The notes beneath the pieces were generated by a model. It searched no databases. It had not been told where the DNA came from and saw only the letters and a list, made by a program, of their open reading frames with translations. Source: Methanomicrobia archaeon (GTDB lineage: Archaea > Halobacteriota > Bog-38 > Methanoflorentales > Methanoflorentaceae). Taken from it: DNA of 64,000 nt. The position numbers and the translations under genes are program-made. Of this stretch, positions 34,312 through 43,391 are shown piece by piece; the first letter of the stretch is position 1, and each line of letters starts with the position of its first letter. Location: NCBI GenBank assembly GCA_015660915.1, contig JACTTZ010000007.1, positions 1 to 64,000 of the forward strand, read 5' to 3'.

Positions 34312-36009
34312 CTAGATAGTGGCAAGCGCCTGTCCGAGGGATCCAAAGATGAGGAGCGGGAAGAACGTCAGAAGGTTAAGGATGACGACGACCCCGATGA
34401 AGACGGCCCCGAAAATCCACGTATCGGTTCGCATAGTGCCAATATCGAAGGGCACTATTTTCTTGTGCAAGAAAACCTCAGCGACGAACAACATGAGGAT
34501 GAACGTGCCATAGCGCCCCACCGCGAACACGAGGGCCATTGAATAATTCAGGAAGGGCGATACCGAAAGTCCCGCAAATGCCGACCCGTTGTTTGCAGCC
34601 GCTGAGAGGTACGCGTACGCAAGCTCGGCAAAGCCCTGAAATCCTGGGTTTAAGGTCTGACTCGCCGCAAAAAGGACGCCGAGCGTCGTGAACGTAAATA
34701 CGAGGAAAGGGTGAATCAAGAAGGAAAACACCGTCAATTTCGTCTCATACCCTTCGATTTTCCGCCCCAGGTATTGCGGCGTTCTCCCCACCATCAGGCC
34801 CACGATGAATACCGAGAGTATGACGAAGATTAAGATGTTGATCATTCCGCACCCAACGCCCCCAAATACGCAATTCAACATCATCATCGCCTGTAGAGAG
34901 GTCGCGCCCCACGGGCCCCAGCTGTCATGCATGCTGGTCACCGCTCCGACCGCACCAGCGGTCGTCCACGCCCCGAACTGAGCGGAGCTGACGTCACCGA
35001 ACCGTACCTCTTTCCCCTCCATATTTCCCGCAGATTGGTTCACGGCGAGGCCTGAGAGCGCGGGGTTTGATGACTCGGATATCATGTTAATGACAAGAGC
35101 TGCGCTGAGTATGACTAACACTGCGCAGATCAAGACCCACCCCTCCTTGGTATTTCCCACCATCGTGCCGTATGCGTAGATAAATCCTGACGCTATCAAG
35201 ATCATGAGGAGGATTTCCACCGCATTGGTTGCCGGGGTTGGGTTCTCATAGGGGTTAGCGGAGTTTTGTCCGTAGTACCCGCCTCCGTTTGAGCCGAGCA
35301 TCTTTACCGACTCCATTGAAGCGACAGGCCCTAGGTACAGCGTCGCGGTTTGGTTCTCAATCGTGGTGTAATGAACGGGCCCGCTCAACGTCTGGGGAAT
35401 GCCCTGGGCGACAAAAAAAAGTGAAAGGATGAGGCAAAGGGGCACGAGTATCCGGGTTATGGATCGCACAAAGTCGAAGTAGAAGTTGCCCACGTGTTCG
35501 ATCTTCCTGAATCCGGCCCGTGGCTCTTTGCTCGAAAACCCCCTGATGACCGCCACTCCGATGGCCATTCCCGTGGCTGCGGAGGTGAACTGGAGAAACG
35601 TGAGCATCAGCTGGCTGAGGTACGATGCCTGTGTCTCGCCTGCGTAAAACTGCCAGTTCGTATTCGTGATGAAGCTCGTGGCGGTATTCACTGCCAGATC
35701 AAGACTCATGCCGGGCGCTTGGTTAGGGTTCAGGGGGAGGGACCCTTGGAATAGGAGAATGAAAAAAACGGGTACCCACATGCACGCGTTGACCAACAGG
35801 AGATTGCCGATGTAACGTTTGGCGCTCATCCCCTCATTCGGGTTGACGCCGAGTGCCCGAAACAGAAGGCGCTCGACAGGTCCAAAAAACGCATCGAATC
35901 TGCTCCGCTCTTTGTAATAAGTCTGGACAATGTATCGGCCCATAGGGCGGATCAAGAGCAGCTGGACGACGATGATGACTACAACCGCGATGATTGCCGT
36001 CAGATCCAC
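34312..36009 (-). CDS. kdpA: KdpA, potassium-binding channel-like subunit (copy 2)
   Basis: 565 residues with filter segments FITNTNWQFYAGETQASYL, LGSNGGGYYGQNSANPYENP, GLAVNQSAGNMEGKEVRFG and AAANNGSAFAGLSVS. It starts at GTG 36009 with MDLTAIIAV. The membrane regions are clearly diverged from copy 1 while the filters are retained, arguing for an old duplication or separate acquisition rather than a recent tandem copy. TATA-like GATATATGC lies about 25 nt upstream. Confidence 0.96.
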   Translation of the reverse strand: MDLTAIIAVVVIIVVQLLLIRPMGRYIVQTYYKERSRFDAFFGPVERLLFRALGVNPNEGMSAKRYIGNLLLVNACMWVPVFFILLFQGSLPLNPNQAPGMSLDLAVNTATSFITNTNWQFYAGETQASYLSQLMLTFLQFTSAATGMAIGVAVIRGFSSKEPRAGFRKIEHVGNFYFDFVRSITRILVPLCLILSLFFVAQGIPQTLSGPVHYTTIENQTATLYLGPVASMESVKMLGSNGGGYYGQNSANPYENPTPATNAVEILLMILIASGFIYAYGTMVGNTKEGWVLICAVLVILSAALVINMISESSNPALSGLAVNQSAGNMEGKEVRFGDVSSAQFGAWTTAGAVGAVTSMHDSWGPWGATSLQAMMMLNCVFGGVGCGMINILIFVILSVFIVGLMVGRTPQYLGRKIEGYETKLTVFSFLIHPFLVFTFTTLGVLFAASQTLNPGFQGFAELAYAYLSAAANNGSAFAGLSVSPFLNYSMALVFAVGRYGTFILMLFVAEVFLHKKIVPFDIGTMRTDTWIFGAVFIGVVVILNLLTFFPLLIFGSLGQALATI

Positions 36010-36040
36010 TTTATACCCCCGATTCTTTGCATATATCTTT
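36010..36040 (-). promoter_or_regulatory. Promoter of kdpA2-kdpB2
   Basis: On the minus strand GATATATGC (about 36030-36038) lies about 25 nt before GTG 36009 and a second TATAAA sits at 36011-36016. The first has leaderless-promoter spacing. The rest of the gap to the usp promoter (36041-36280) shows no gene. Confidence 0.45.
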
Positions 36041-36292
36041 TCTGATGCAGCTGCAGGTCAGGGATGCCCGTGATCTGACCATACCCGTGGCATGCGGTGG
36101 CCGCAGTTGTAGTGGCAGCGTGTAGACAGGACGTAAACGCTAACCCGTCCCTGATGCGCCCATTCTATATGAAACTTACCTACGAAAAATGGATTTATCT
36201 GCGCGTTTTCCGGCAATCTCGCTGTTCTGGTCTGCAACTAGTAATCTAAAACGGGCGAGGGCTGCAAGCGCCGTTATACTTCGTGGGAAGTG

Positions 36293-36342
36293 TATATATA
36301 GCTGCTTTGAAAAGTTAGGAGCAAAAACGAAGGGGCTCCTAA
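36293..36342 (+). promoter_or_regulatory. Promoter and palindromic operator of the universal stress gene
   Basis: TATATATA (36293-36300) should place transcription start near 36322. TTAGGAGC (36315-36322) and GCTCCTAA (36335-36342) form a perfect 8-bp inverted repeat ending 3 nt before ATG 36346. It overlaps the predicted start and the ribosome-access region, so it could be a repressor site or a translation-controlling hairpin. Confidence 0.55.
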
Positions 36343-36345
36343 GAA

Positions 36346-37113
36346 ATGTACGGACGCATATTGTTACCGGTATCAAACCCGCGAAATGCTGAATACACGC
36401 TTAAGGCAGCCTTACAGTTGCTCGATCCTGATGGCACAATCGTCTTATTAAGTGTGGTCGGAACGCGCGAGGATTATCCCGATCGTGCTGAGAGCTATCG
36501 GAAAAAGACTAATCTCGTGACGCGGCTGATGAAATCAGTAGCACCTGACAGAGCCGAGGTCGTGCCCGAAATTATGCTCTCATCATCGATTCGCGATACG
36601 ATCCTTAGTCAGATAGCCACGCACAACATCGACCTAGCGATTCTAGGCTACAGCTTGCAATCAACCCTGTATAAGATCAGGTACGGCGACGTCATTTACC
36701 CACTGATGAAAGATGCGCCCTGTGATGTGATCCTGTCTAACTTGAAATACGAGAGCACTTTTGAGCGAATACTCGTCCCATCGGCGGGGTACAAACACTC
36801 TATACAAGCGGTCCAGGTGGCACGGGCCCTTGCCGAGAATGCGCAGGGTCGCATTACCCTCCTTCACATCGCAGAGCCCAACGAAAGCGATACGCAGGCC
36901 GATTTGCAGCTGCTCGCTTCCACGTACGATAACGTAGACATCAGCATCTTCTCTGGCCCTGTTGTTGAACAGATCACTACAGTCTCTAAAGATTACGATC
37001 TCATCATCATGGGGGCTTCAGAGCGGTCTCGGGGAGCAAGCGCGATTTTCGGGACGGTAGTGGACAAAGTTATCGAACAGACAGACAGAAATATCTTCGT
37101 CGTGCGTGCGTAG
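36346..37113 (+). CDS. Universal stress protein with two UspA domains
   Basis: 255 residues comprising two tandem UspA folds. The first begins MYGRILLPVSNPRNAEYTLK, the second FERILVPSAGYKHSIQAVQV, which ends in the nucleotide-binding pattern IIMGASERSRGASAIFGTV. It lies between kdpC and kdpA2 on the opposite strand, so a role in stress or potassium regulation is plausible; in bacteria a Usp domain is part of the KdpD sensor. No KdpD or KdpE is present here. Confidence 0.9.
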   Translation: MYGRILLPVSNPRNAEYTLKAALQLLDPDGTIVLLSVVGTREDYPDRAESYRKKTNLVTRLMKSVAPDRAEVVPEIMLSSSIRDTILSQIATHNIDLAILGYSLQSTLYKIRYGDVIYPLMKDAPCDVILSNLKYESTFERILVPSAGYKHSIQAVQVARALAENAQGRITLLHIAEPNESDTQADLQLLASTYDNVDISIFSGPVVEQITTVSKDYDLIIMGASERSRGASAIFGTVVDKVIEQTDRNIFVVRA

Positions 37114-37115
37114 GG

Positions 37116-37742
37116 TCACGTGGCGGTCGAGTTTGTGGCCGTTGCATTCGAGGCCAGTGCGTTGAGCGCCGTCGCGTTCGCCTCTGCAGCGTTCAGCGTC
37201 GCAGGGGTCAATAAACTATCTAATGCGAGATTGAGCTGTAACACGTTCACGCGCGGCTCTCCAAAGACCCCGGCAACAGGATTCTCGGTATACTGGTTGA
37301 CGAGTCTCGTGAGTACATCCTGGGATATGCCGGTTAGGTTTGATATACGCGGAATTTGGAGAAGGGCGCTCTCAGGTGCGATGTTAGGATCAGCTCCGGA
37401 TCCCGATTGTGTCACTAGGTCGATCGGTACGAGACTAATGGATGGATTGAGGCTCTTTTGATACGCGACCTGCTGACTCACGTTCGCGATGAGGGCAGGA
37501 TTGTTTGGTCCCCAATTGGACACCCCGGATGGTCTCGATTGAAAGTGCATCGGATCGCTAAAGGGCTGTCCGACTAAGGCCGAGCCCACAACTGTGCCGT
37601 TTTGCGTGAGTAAGCTTCCTTCGGCAGCCGGCTTGTCAGCTATCTGTGCGATCCCCACCAGTAAGAGCGGAAAAACCAAGCCGCATAATACTAAAAAGAC
37701 CACAGTCGTCTTTAATGCTGCAAACAGGTCACTTTTTAGCAT
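37116..37742 (-). CDS. kdpC: KdpC subunit (only copy)
   Basis: About 208 residues with a single N-terminal membrane helix (TTVVFLVLCGLVFPLLLVG) and the KdpC pattern GSALVGQPFSDPMHFQSRPS, TQSGSGADPNIAPESALLQI and RLVNQYTENPV. ATG 37742 is preferred over the open frame to 37835, which adds a basic lead not seen in the family. The C-terminus has an Ala/Asn/Thr-rich tail. It is separated from kdpA2 by the divergent usp gene. Confidence 0.93.
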   Translation of the reverse strand: MLKSDLFAALKTTVVFLVLCGLVFPLLLVGIAQIADKPAAEGSLLTQNGTVVGSALVGQPFSDPMHFQSRPSGVSNWGPNNPALIANVSQQVAYQKSLNPSISLVPIDLVTQSGSGADPNIAPESALLQIPRISNLTGISQDVLTRLVNQYTENPVAGVFGEPRVNVLQLNLALDSLLTPATLNAAEANATALNALASNATATNSTAT

Positions 37743-38072
37743 TGATGCCGCATTGAAACGTATTCGCTTAAATATCTTGCGCGCCGTGCGCGTGGTTCGC
37801 GCTCGTTTGAATGCGCCACAATCTTTTTTTCGCAATGAGAGAATAGGGGGTAGCTAATCTCGGCAGCGGTTTCACATTTAAGATCCATACCCTATGAAGT
37901 GCGATTAGCTGCAAGTGCAGATTGGTCTATATGAGGACGTTAATAGCAGCACACACCTATGTCACTCAATAAGCGGCTGGACGATTGATAGTTGTTGCCT
38001 TCAAAGACGATTCGTTGACTGAGCAAGCCATATATTGAGCAATTGTTAAAGGACTACGAAAGGGAGGGGCTC

Positions 38073-39746
38073 ATGGAAGATGACGATGCTTCTGCAACTG
38101 GAACACCCAGTCGTCCAGACAACGTTGGAACGTATCTTATCCACCGACTGCAATCATTGGGTGTGTCGCACGTCTTCGGAGTGCCGGGGGATTACGTGCT
38201 GGGCTTCTTCAAGCAGCTCAACGATAGCGAACTCAACCTTGTCACGACGTGCGATGAACTCAACGCGGGCTACGCGGCCGACGCTTATGCACGCATCCGG
38301 GGAATAGGCGCCGTATGCGTTACCTATTCTGTTGGCGGTCTAAAGGTCGTGAATGCCACAGCGCAGGCGTATGCGGAAAAATCTCCGCTTGTGGTCATCG
38401 CCGGAGCTCCTGGAATCAAAGAACGGATCGGCAACCCGCTCCTCCACCACAAAGTACGGACCTTTGACACGCAGAGGAAAGTCTTTGCGGAAGTGACTAT
38501 CGCGTCTACGGTCCTCGACGATCCAAGCACTGCGTGTGGAGAGATTGATCGCGTGTTGTCAGAAGCACTCCGCGTTAGTCGACCGGTGTACATCGAGCTC
38601 CCGCGCGATATGACGTTCGCGCCCGTCAAGCTGCCCGATCCGGCTCCGGTAATGCGAGAAGCTGCGAGCGATCAAAACGCTCTGCAGAGCGCTGTCGACG
38701 AAGCAGTAATGACGATCAACTCAGCGGAGCAGCCCGTAGTAATCGCGGGTGTCGAGCTGCACCGTTTCGGACTGCAGGATAAGCTCCTCGCTTTCATCGA
38801 CAAAGTGCGCATACCAGTCGCCGCTACAATTCTCGCTAAGTCTGTCGTCGGCGAGTACCATCCGCTCTACATAGGCATCTATGAAGGGGCTATGGGCTTT
38901 GAATCGGTCCGCAACTACGTCGAATCAAGTGATTGCTTAATTGTGCTTGGTGCATTCATGACGGACGTCAACTTGGGGCAATACACAGCACATATCGATC
39001 AAGAAAAGGCAATCTACGTCACAAGCGAGCAGTGTTCGATTAGGCACCTGCACTATGCGCACGTCCGCCTCCACGATTTCCTCGATGGGCTGATTAGCGC
39101 CCCCCTCACGCCGCGGACCCCCCACGATTTGCCGCGTCCACGGTCAATGGAGCCTTTCTTAACGAAAAGAGGGCGAAAGATTACCGTCAAAAGGTTGTTT
39201 GAGCGGCTTAACTGGGCCCTCGAGGATAATACCGTAGTCATCGCAGACGTTGGCGATGCGCTCTTCGGAGGGCTTGACCTCATTACCCACCGCAGAACTG
39301 AATTCCTGTCGCCAGGGTATTACCTCTCGCTCGGCTTTGCGGTGCCAGCGAGCATTGGGGCACAACTCGCGAATCCCAATCTTCGTCCGTTGGTGTTGGT
39401 CGGCGATGGGGCCTTCCAAATGACCGGAATCGAGGTCTCAACTGTCGCGCGACTCGGCCTGAATCCAATCATCGTCGTACTCAATAATTATGGGTATGCG
39501 ACGGAACGGCCCTTGGAAGACGGGCCGTTCAACGACCTCCAGGTGTGGCAGTATAGCCTGATTCCAGAGATCGTTGGTGCGGGAAAGGGCACCGTGGCGA
39601 CAACGGAGGATGAGCTCAACCACGCGCTCGACGCGGCGCAGGCATACACAAAGGGGTTTACGATTATTGAAGTCCAGCTTGATCCGCACGATAGCTCGCC
39701 TGCGTTGCAGCGGCTGACCGAGGGTCTTGCGAAGAAGATTCGTTGA
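38073..39746 (+). CDS. Pyruvate/indolepyruvate decarboxylase-like thiamine-diphosphate enzyme
   Basis: About 557 residues, normal for the decarboxylase family. The activating Glu is in CDELNAGYAADAYAR near residue 61, a paired-His motif NPLLHHKVRTFD near residue 123 matches the catalytic His pair of pyruvate decarboxylases, and the ThDP-Mg motif runs from VGDGAFQM near residue 443 to LNNYGYATER about 27 residues later. It would release acetaldehyde from pyruvate, or another aldehyde from a 2-oxo acid. ATG 38073 has the ribosome site AGGGAGGGG. Monocistronic. Substrate unproven. Confidence 0.92.
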   Translation: MEDDDASATGTPSRPDNVGTYLIHRLQSLGVSHVFGVPGDYVLGFFKQLNDSELNLVTTCDELNAGYAADAYARIRGIGAVCVTYSVGGLKVVNATAQAYAEKSPLVVIAGAPGIKERIGNPLLHHKVRTFDTQRKVFAEVTIASTVLDDPSTACGEIDRVLSEALRVSRPVYIELPRDMTFAPVKLPDPAPVMREAASDQNALQSAVDEAVMTINSAEQPVVIAGVELHRFGLQDKLLAFIDKVRIPVAATILAKSVVGEYHPLYIGIYEGAMGFESVRNYVESSDCLIVLGAFMTDVNLGQYTAHIDQEKAIYVTSEQCSIRHLHYAHVRLHDFLDGLISAPLTPRTPHDLPRPRSMEPFLTKRGRKITVKRLFERLNWALEDNTVVIADVGDALFGGLDLITHRRTEFLSPGYYLSLGFAVPASIGAQLANPNLRPLVLVGDGAFQMTGIEVSTVARLGLNPIIVVLNNYGYATERPLEDGPFNDLQVWQYSLIPEIVGAGKGTVATTEDELNHALDAAQAYTKGFTIIEVQLDPHDSSPALQRLTEGLAKKIR

Positions 39747-39857
39747 GATTCAAGCTTTAGTTGGTAACCAGCCCTTGCTGGTTGCGTATCAGTTGCCTTC
39801 CTTTAAGGAATCAGATTACAGGCGAGGTGTCGTGCCAAAACGGTATTGGCCCTCCAC

Positions 39858-40967
39858 TCACCTCTTAGGTCGGTTCTTGTTCTTGCCTAGTCGAATCGTG
39901 AGTATTGAGGCGAGCGAAAAAACGAGAATCGCTGCGAGAACCACGAAGACTGCCGACCCTACAAGCCCACCGTTCAGGCCACCAATGTCTCCTGAATTAG
40001 CACCGACGTTTGGGGCGTCTGTTGCTCCCACAGTAGTGGCCCCTTGGCTACTCGATGAAGCAACAGCGCCATTACCCGTCGTAGTCCACGAACCATCGAG
40101 CGTTGTGAACTGCACGCGTCCGGTGCCCTGCAAGTAATCGATGTAATCTCCCAGCAGCTTCACTTCCGCGGTATTGACTGCACCATCAGGCCCCCTGAAA
40201 TCGGCGGGGTGGTACAGCACAATGAAGGTATCGGTGCTACGATCATTGTTAAGCCACTGCTCGGTTGCGTTCTCCATCGACTGAAGGCTATTGTTACCGA
40301 GCTCAATCGAGATCGTATCTATTTTGATACCATCCCGGTATCCCTGATTTATGTTGAAATCTGCAAAGGCGGTGCAATATTCCGTGAACCCCAGCGCTTT
40401 TGCCGCCTTTAGCGTGTTGTTGTCGCTCTTGTCAAATGGAGGGAGAAACGAAGTGGGCGTGACCCCGAACGCCTGGGTGATGTCGTTGCGCCCCTGCTTG
40501 ATTGCATCGTATTGAGCGGCATAGGGCCTCCCATAAAACTCACTGGGGCCCTGCGGTGACGGCGCGACATTCTGGTGCGTATTGCCGTGCTGTGCGAATT
40601 GAAAAAGGTGGTTTGAATCGATTGACCGCATGTAATCAAGAAACTGGTGATTTACTTCAAGCAGCTGGTTGCCGGAAGGCGTAGGGTACGGATGGGGGAT
40701 GATGCCAAGCGTCACCGGCACGTTCTTGTCGATGTGCACTTGGTTCACGGCCTGAAGTTCGGCAAAGTCGGCGTTGGGCGCGACATCATCATCTCTAAAT
40801 ATAACATACTTGTTCGTTTGTGCATAACCCGTCGCTCCACTGCCTACGCACACAAAGAGCATCGAGAATAGAAGCATAAGAATGAGCGAGCAGACGAGGG
40901 CGATTTTCGGTCTGACTCTTGCATTGCGTCTGATTTCGTTTGACTTGTCTTGCAGCACTGGGCACAC
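39858..40967 (-). CDS. Secreted DUF2334 polysaccharide-deacetylase-like protein (copy 1)
   Basis: 369 residues. After a hydrophobic signal (IALVCSLILMLLFSMLFVCV) comes a deacetylase-like barrel: KYVIFRDDDVAPNADFAELQ gives the metal-binding Asp pair, LFQFAQHGNTHQN gives the His-x3-His pair, and YHPADFRGPDGA a further conserved block. A Gly/Ser linker and a C-terminal membrane helix with a basic end follow. It probably acts on cell-surface glycans, by family analogy. Start GTG 40967. It closely resembles the gene at 41383. Confidence 0.85.
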   Translation of the reverse strand: MCPVLQDKSNEIRRNARVRPKIALVCSLILMLLFSMLFVCVGSGATGYAQTNKYVIFRDDDVAPNADFAELQAVNQVHIDKNVPVTLGIIPHPYPTPSGNQLLEVNHQFLDYMRSIDSNHLFQFAQHGNTHQNVAPSPQGPSEFYGRPYAAQYDAIKQGRNDITQAFGVTPTSFLPPFDKSDNNTLKAAKALGFTEYCTAFADFNINQGYRDGIKIDTISIELGNNSLQSMENATEQWLNNDRSTDTFIVLYHPADFRGPDGAVNTAEVKLLGDYIDYLQGTGRVQFTTLDGSWTTTGNGAVASSSSQGATTVGATDAPNVGANSGDIGGLNGGLVGSAVFVVLAAILVFSLASILTIRLGKNKNRPKR

Positions 40968-41382
40968 TCGAAACGTTGCTAGTAGGTCAACAGACTTGGC
41001 GCACTCTCGCCTACCAAGGGTTAGCGTTGAAGATCGACTGTGGCAGTTGCGATCGCTCTTCCCAAAAATGGCAAGTGCATGAATTATTGGGACTATATGA
41101 CTTAAATAGTGCTCGGGGCGTGTGTCGTCCGAGTGTGCGCTTGGCCGGTTTGAAATAGGTCAGACTAGAGCTAAGTTCGAAGGGCTGGCTTAGGCGGAGG
41201 TAGTCGCGAGACGCGTCCTACTTTGAGTTCCTGGCCCCCATCAGGCAGCAGACCAGAAACACCCAGCTTCTGGAAATTTGCGTTAACGCGCACGGGCTTG
41301 TGAAAGCAAATGCTGAGAGATAATTGTAGCCGGACAAACCGCAGCGCACAACTCGGTCTTTTTCGTGGCGCGGCGTTGCGCT
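40968..41382. other. Intergenic region between the two DUF2334 genes
   Basis: About 415 bases. A minus-strand ATTTAAGTCATATAG near 41095-41110 could be the promoter of the downstream copy with a leader of about 110 nt. A 10-bp palindrome GCGTTAACGC lies at 41280-41289. No convincing gene; a minus-strand frame (41171-41446) overlaps the next gene and is unlikely. Confidence 0.4.
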
Positions 41383-42408
41383 TCACAATCGTTTCGGCGG
41401 CGGTTGCCTTCGGGGTCGAGCTATAAACCAGAAAAAACCGATGCAAGCGAAGGCAATCAATCCGAAGCTCGCATAGAGTGGCAGAGCGCCAAGCCCCCCA
41501 CTGAGACCATTGCTTGTCAAAATGCTGCTCGCTTCTGAGGTGGAGGCCCCACTGCTCGATGAACTCCCGCTACCCTCAGTCGTCCACGTGCGATCAAGCT
41601 TTGTGAACTGCACTCGTCCTGTGCCTTCTAGGTAGTCAATATAGTCGGCTAGCATCTTTACTCTCTCAGAATTGACGGCACCATCGGGCCCGCTGAAATC
41701 GGCGGGGTGATACAGCACCACTAAGGTATCGATGCCATGGGTATCGTTGAGGAACTGATCAGTTGTGCTCTCCATCGACTGAAGGCTCTCGTTGGCGAAC
41801 ACTAGCGAGACGGCGTCGATTCTCACGCCGTTCATATATCCTTCGTTTATGTTGAAATCGCGGAATGCCGTGCTGTATTCCATGAATCCTAACGCTTTAG
41901 CCGCCTTTAGCGTGTTATTGTCTCCCTTATCAAACGGCGGGATAAACGTCGTAGGAACGACCCCAAACGCCTGCGTGATGTCGTCCCGCCCTTTCTTTAT
42001 CGTGTCATACTGAACTGCATAGGGAAGCCCATAGAATTCGCTCGGGCTTGCTGTACCTCTGCTCTGATGAGTATATCCGTGTTGTGCGAACTCAAAAAGG
42101 CGGTTTGAAGCGATTGATCGCATGTAGTTGAGGAATGGTTTGTTTTGAAGGAGCTGATTGCCTGCCGATGCGTTTGGATGCGGAATGATGCCCATCGTCA
42201 CCGGCACGTTCTTGTCGATGTGCACTTGGTTGACGGCTTGAAGTTCGGCAAACTTAGCCCCAGGCGTGACGTCATCTTCCCTAAAAACGACGTACTTTCT
42301 CGTTTGCCCGCTCTCTGCGCCCTGCGCGTTTACGTGGACCGTGGAAAATAGTACTATGGAAACAAGCAAGCACGCGAACACGATTTTTCGAGCAGGCGCG
42401 CTTCCCAT
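41383..42408 (-). CDS. Secreted DUF2334 polysaccharide-deacetylase-like protein (copy 2)
   Basis: 341 residues with a signal peptide (IVFACLLVSIVLFSTVHVNA), the same metal-binding blocks as copy 1 (RKYVVFREDDVTPGAKFAEL, LFEFAQHGYTHQSR, YHPADFSGPDGA) and a C-terminal membrane helix with FIARPRRQPPPKRL. The first motif position differs (REDD against RDDD in copy 1), which may affect metal binding. Tandem arrangement and shared unusual blocks show duplication. Confidence 0.85.
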   Translation of the reverse strand: MGSAPARKIVFACLLVSIVLFSTVHVNAQGAESGQTRKYVVFREDDVTPGAKFAELQAVNQVHIDKNVPVTMGIIPHPNASAGNQLLQNKPFLNYMRSIASNRLFEFAQHGYTHQSRGTASPSEFYGLPYAVQYDTIKKGRDDITQAFGVVPTTFIPPFDKGDNNTLKAAKALGFMEYSTAFRDFNINEGYMNGVRIDAVSLVFANESLQSMESTTDQFLNDTHGIDTLVVLYHPADFSGPDGAVNSERVKMLADYIDYLEGTGRVQFTKLDRTWTTEGSGSSSSSGASTSEASSILTSNGLSGGLGALPLYASFGLIAFACIGFFWFIARPRRQPPPKRL

Positions 42409-42655
42409 TTTCAGTTTTCCTCAGCTTATTTGATACGTGCCTCAAAACGCAGGACGTCTGAAGCGATTTCAGCCCGATGCCGACATACCTTATGAAACGG
42501 ACCCCACAAGAGCGTCGAGTCCCAGACGATGCAGGAGCATTTCACTAAGCTTGAATGTTCGTATTTATTTCTTTCTCACAGCTGCGCTTTGAAGCATCAC
42601 TAGGTGAAGCAAAAATGCAACTGGTGAGACAGACCACAATTGCGCAGAACGGATT

Positions 42656-43171
42656 TTAAAGTATTGCACCAATTAAGGCGCCGAGAAGCCCCCCAATCAG
42701 TATTCCAGCCAGCGGCGCGAGAAGAGCCCCGAGGATTATTCCAACCACGAGTCCGAGAACCGCGCCAATGACGGCTCCAGCCAGCGCTCCGACCCCACCA
42801 AAGATTTGCTGACCAATGAAAGCGCCTAGTGCCCCCCCGACGATGACGCCAAGCAGCAGGCCGAAGGCAGCACTTAATATGCCGCCCAAGGGGATGCCTA
42901 TGAAGACACCAAGCAGAACCCCGACGAATGAACCAACCAACCCGCCAATCAGGCTTTCAACTACCACGCCGCGGTGCCTGCCACTCCAGGCGCCGACTAA
43001 CGCACCGACGACAACGCCAACAATGACGCCAGACCATATGTTCGCAAGGACGCTTACAACAACGCCAAGTGCTCCGCCTGCAAAGCCGCCAACAACGCCG
43101 GGACCTGCAAGGCCCGCCCCATCAGTGCGCGCAGCTGTCAAAAGCGTTACGAAGCCTCTGTAAAAAGACAC
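42656..43171 (-). CDS. Glycine-zipper membrane protein
   Basis: About 171 residues composed almost wholly of Gly/Ala/Val/Ile/Leu with repeating GxxxG steps (for example LIGGLVGSFVGVLLGVFIG). This pattern forms tightly packed transmembrane helices. The frame extends to ATG 43270, but a TATA element (GCTTAAAACTC on the minus strand, about 43192-43202) lies 26 nt before GTG 43171, favouring that start. Possible roles are membrane spanning or pore-like; none is shown. Confidence 0.6.
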   Translation of the reverse strand: MSFYRGFVTLLTAARTDGAGLAGPGVVGGFAGGALGVVVSVLANIWSGVIVGVVVGALVGAWSGRHRGVVVESLIGGLVGSFVGVLLGVFIGIPLGGILSAAFGLLLGVIVGGALGAFIGQQIFGGVGALAGAVIGAVLGLVVGIILGALLAPLAGILIGGLLGALIGAIL

Positions 43172-43391
43172 AGTGGTTAAGTAGCAGGCATGAGTTTTAA
43201 GCTTATGCAGCGCGAAGTCTGTTGAAAAGCGTGTGATGAACGCTGTTGTAGCATGTGTATATTTCTTCATAGGGAGTTTTTACTGTTGGTTGAGGTTGAC
43301 GCTACGCGAGTGAGTTTGACACGACGTGAAGTTGCCGGATGAACGGGTACATCTTGCAGTTCCGCTCGTCGTGCAAGCTCGATTCTAGGAA

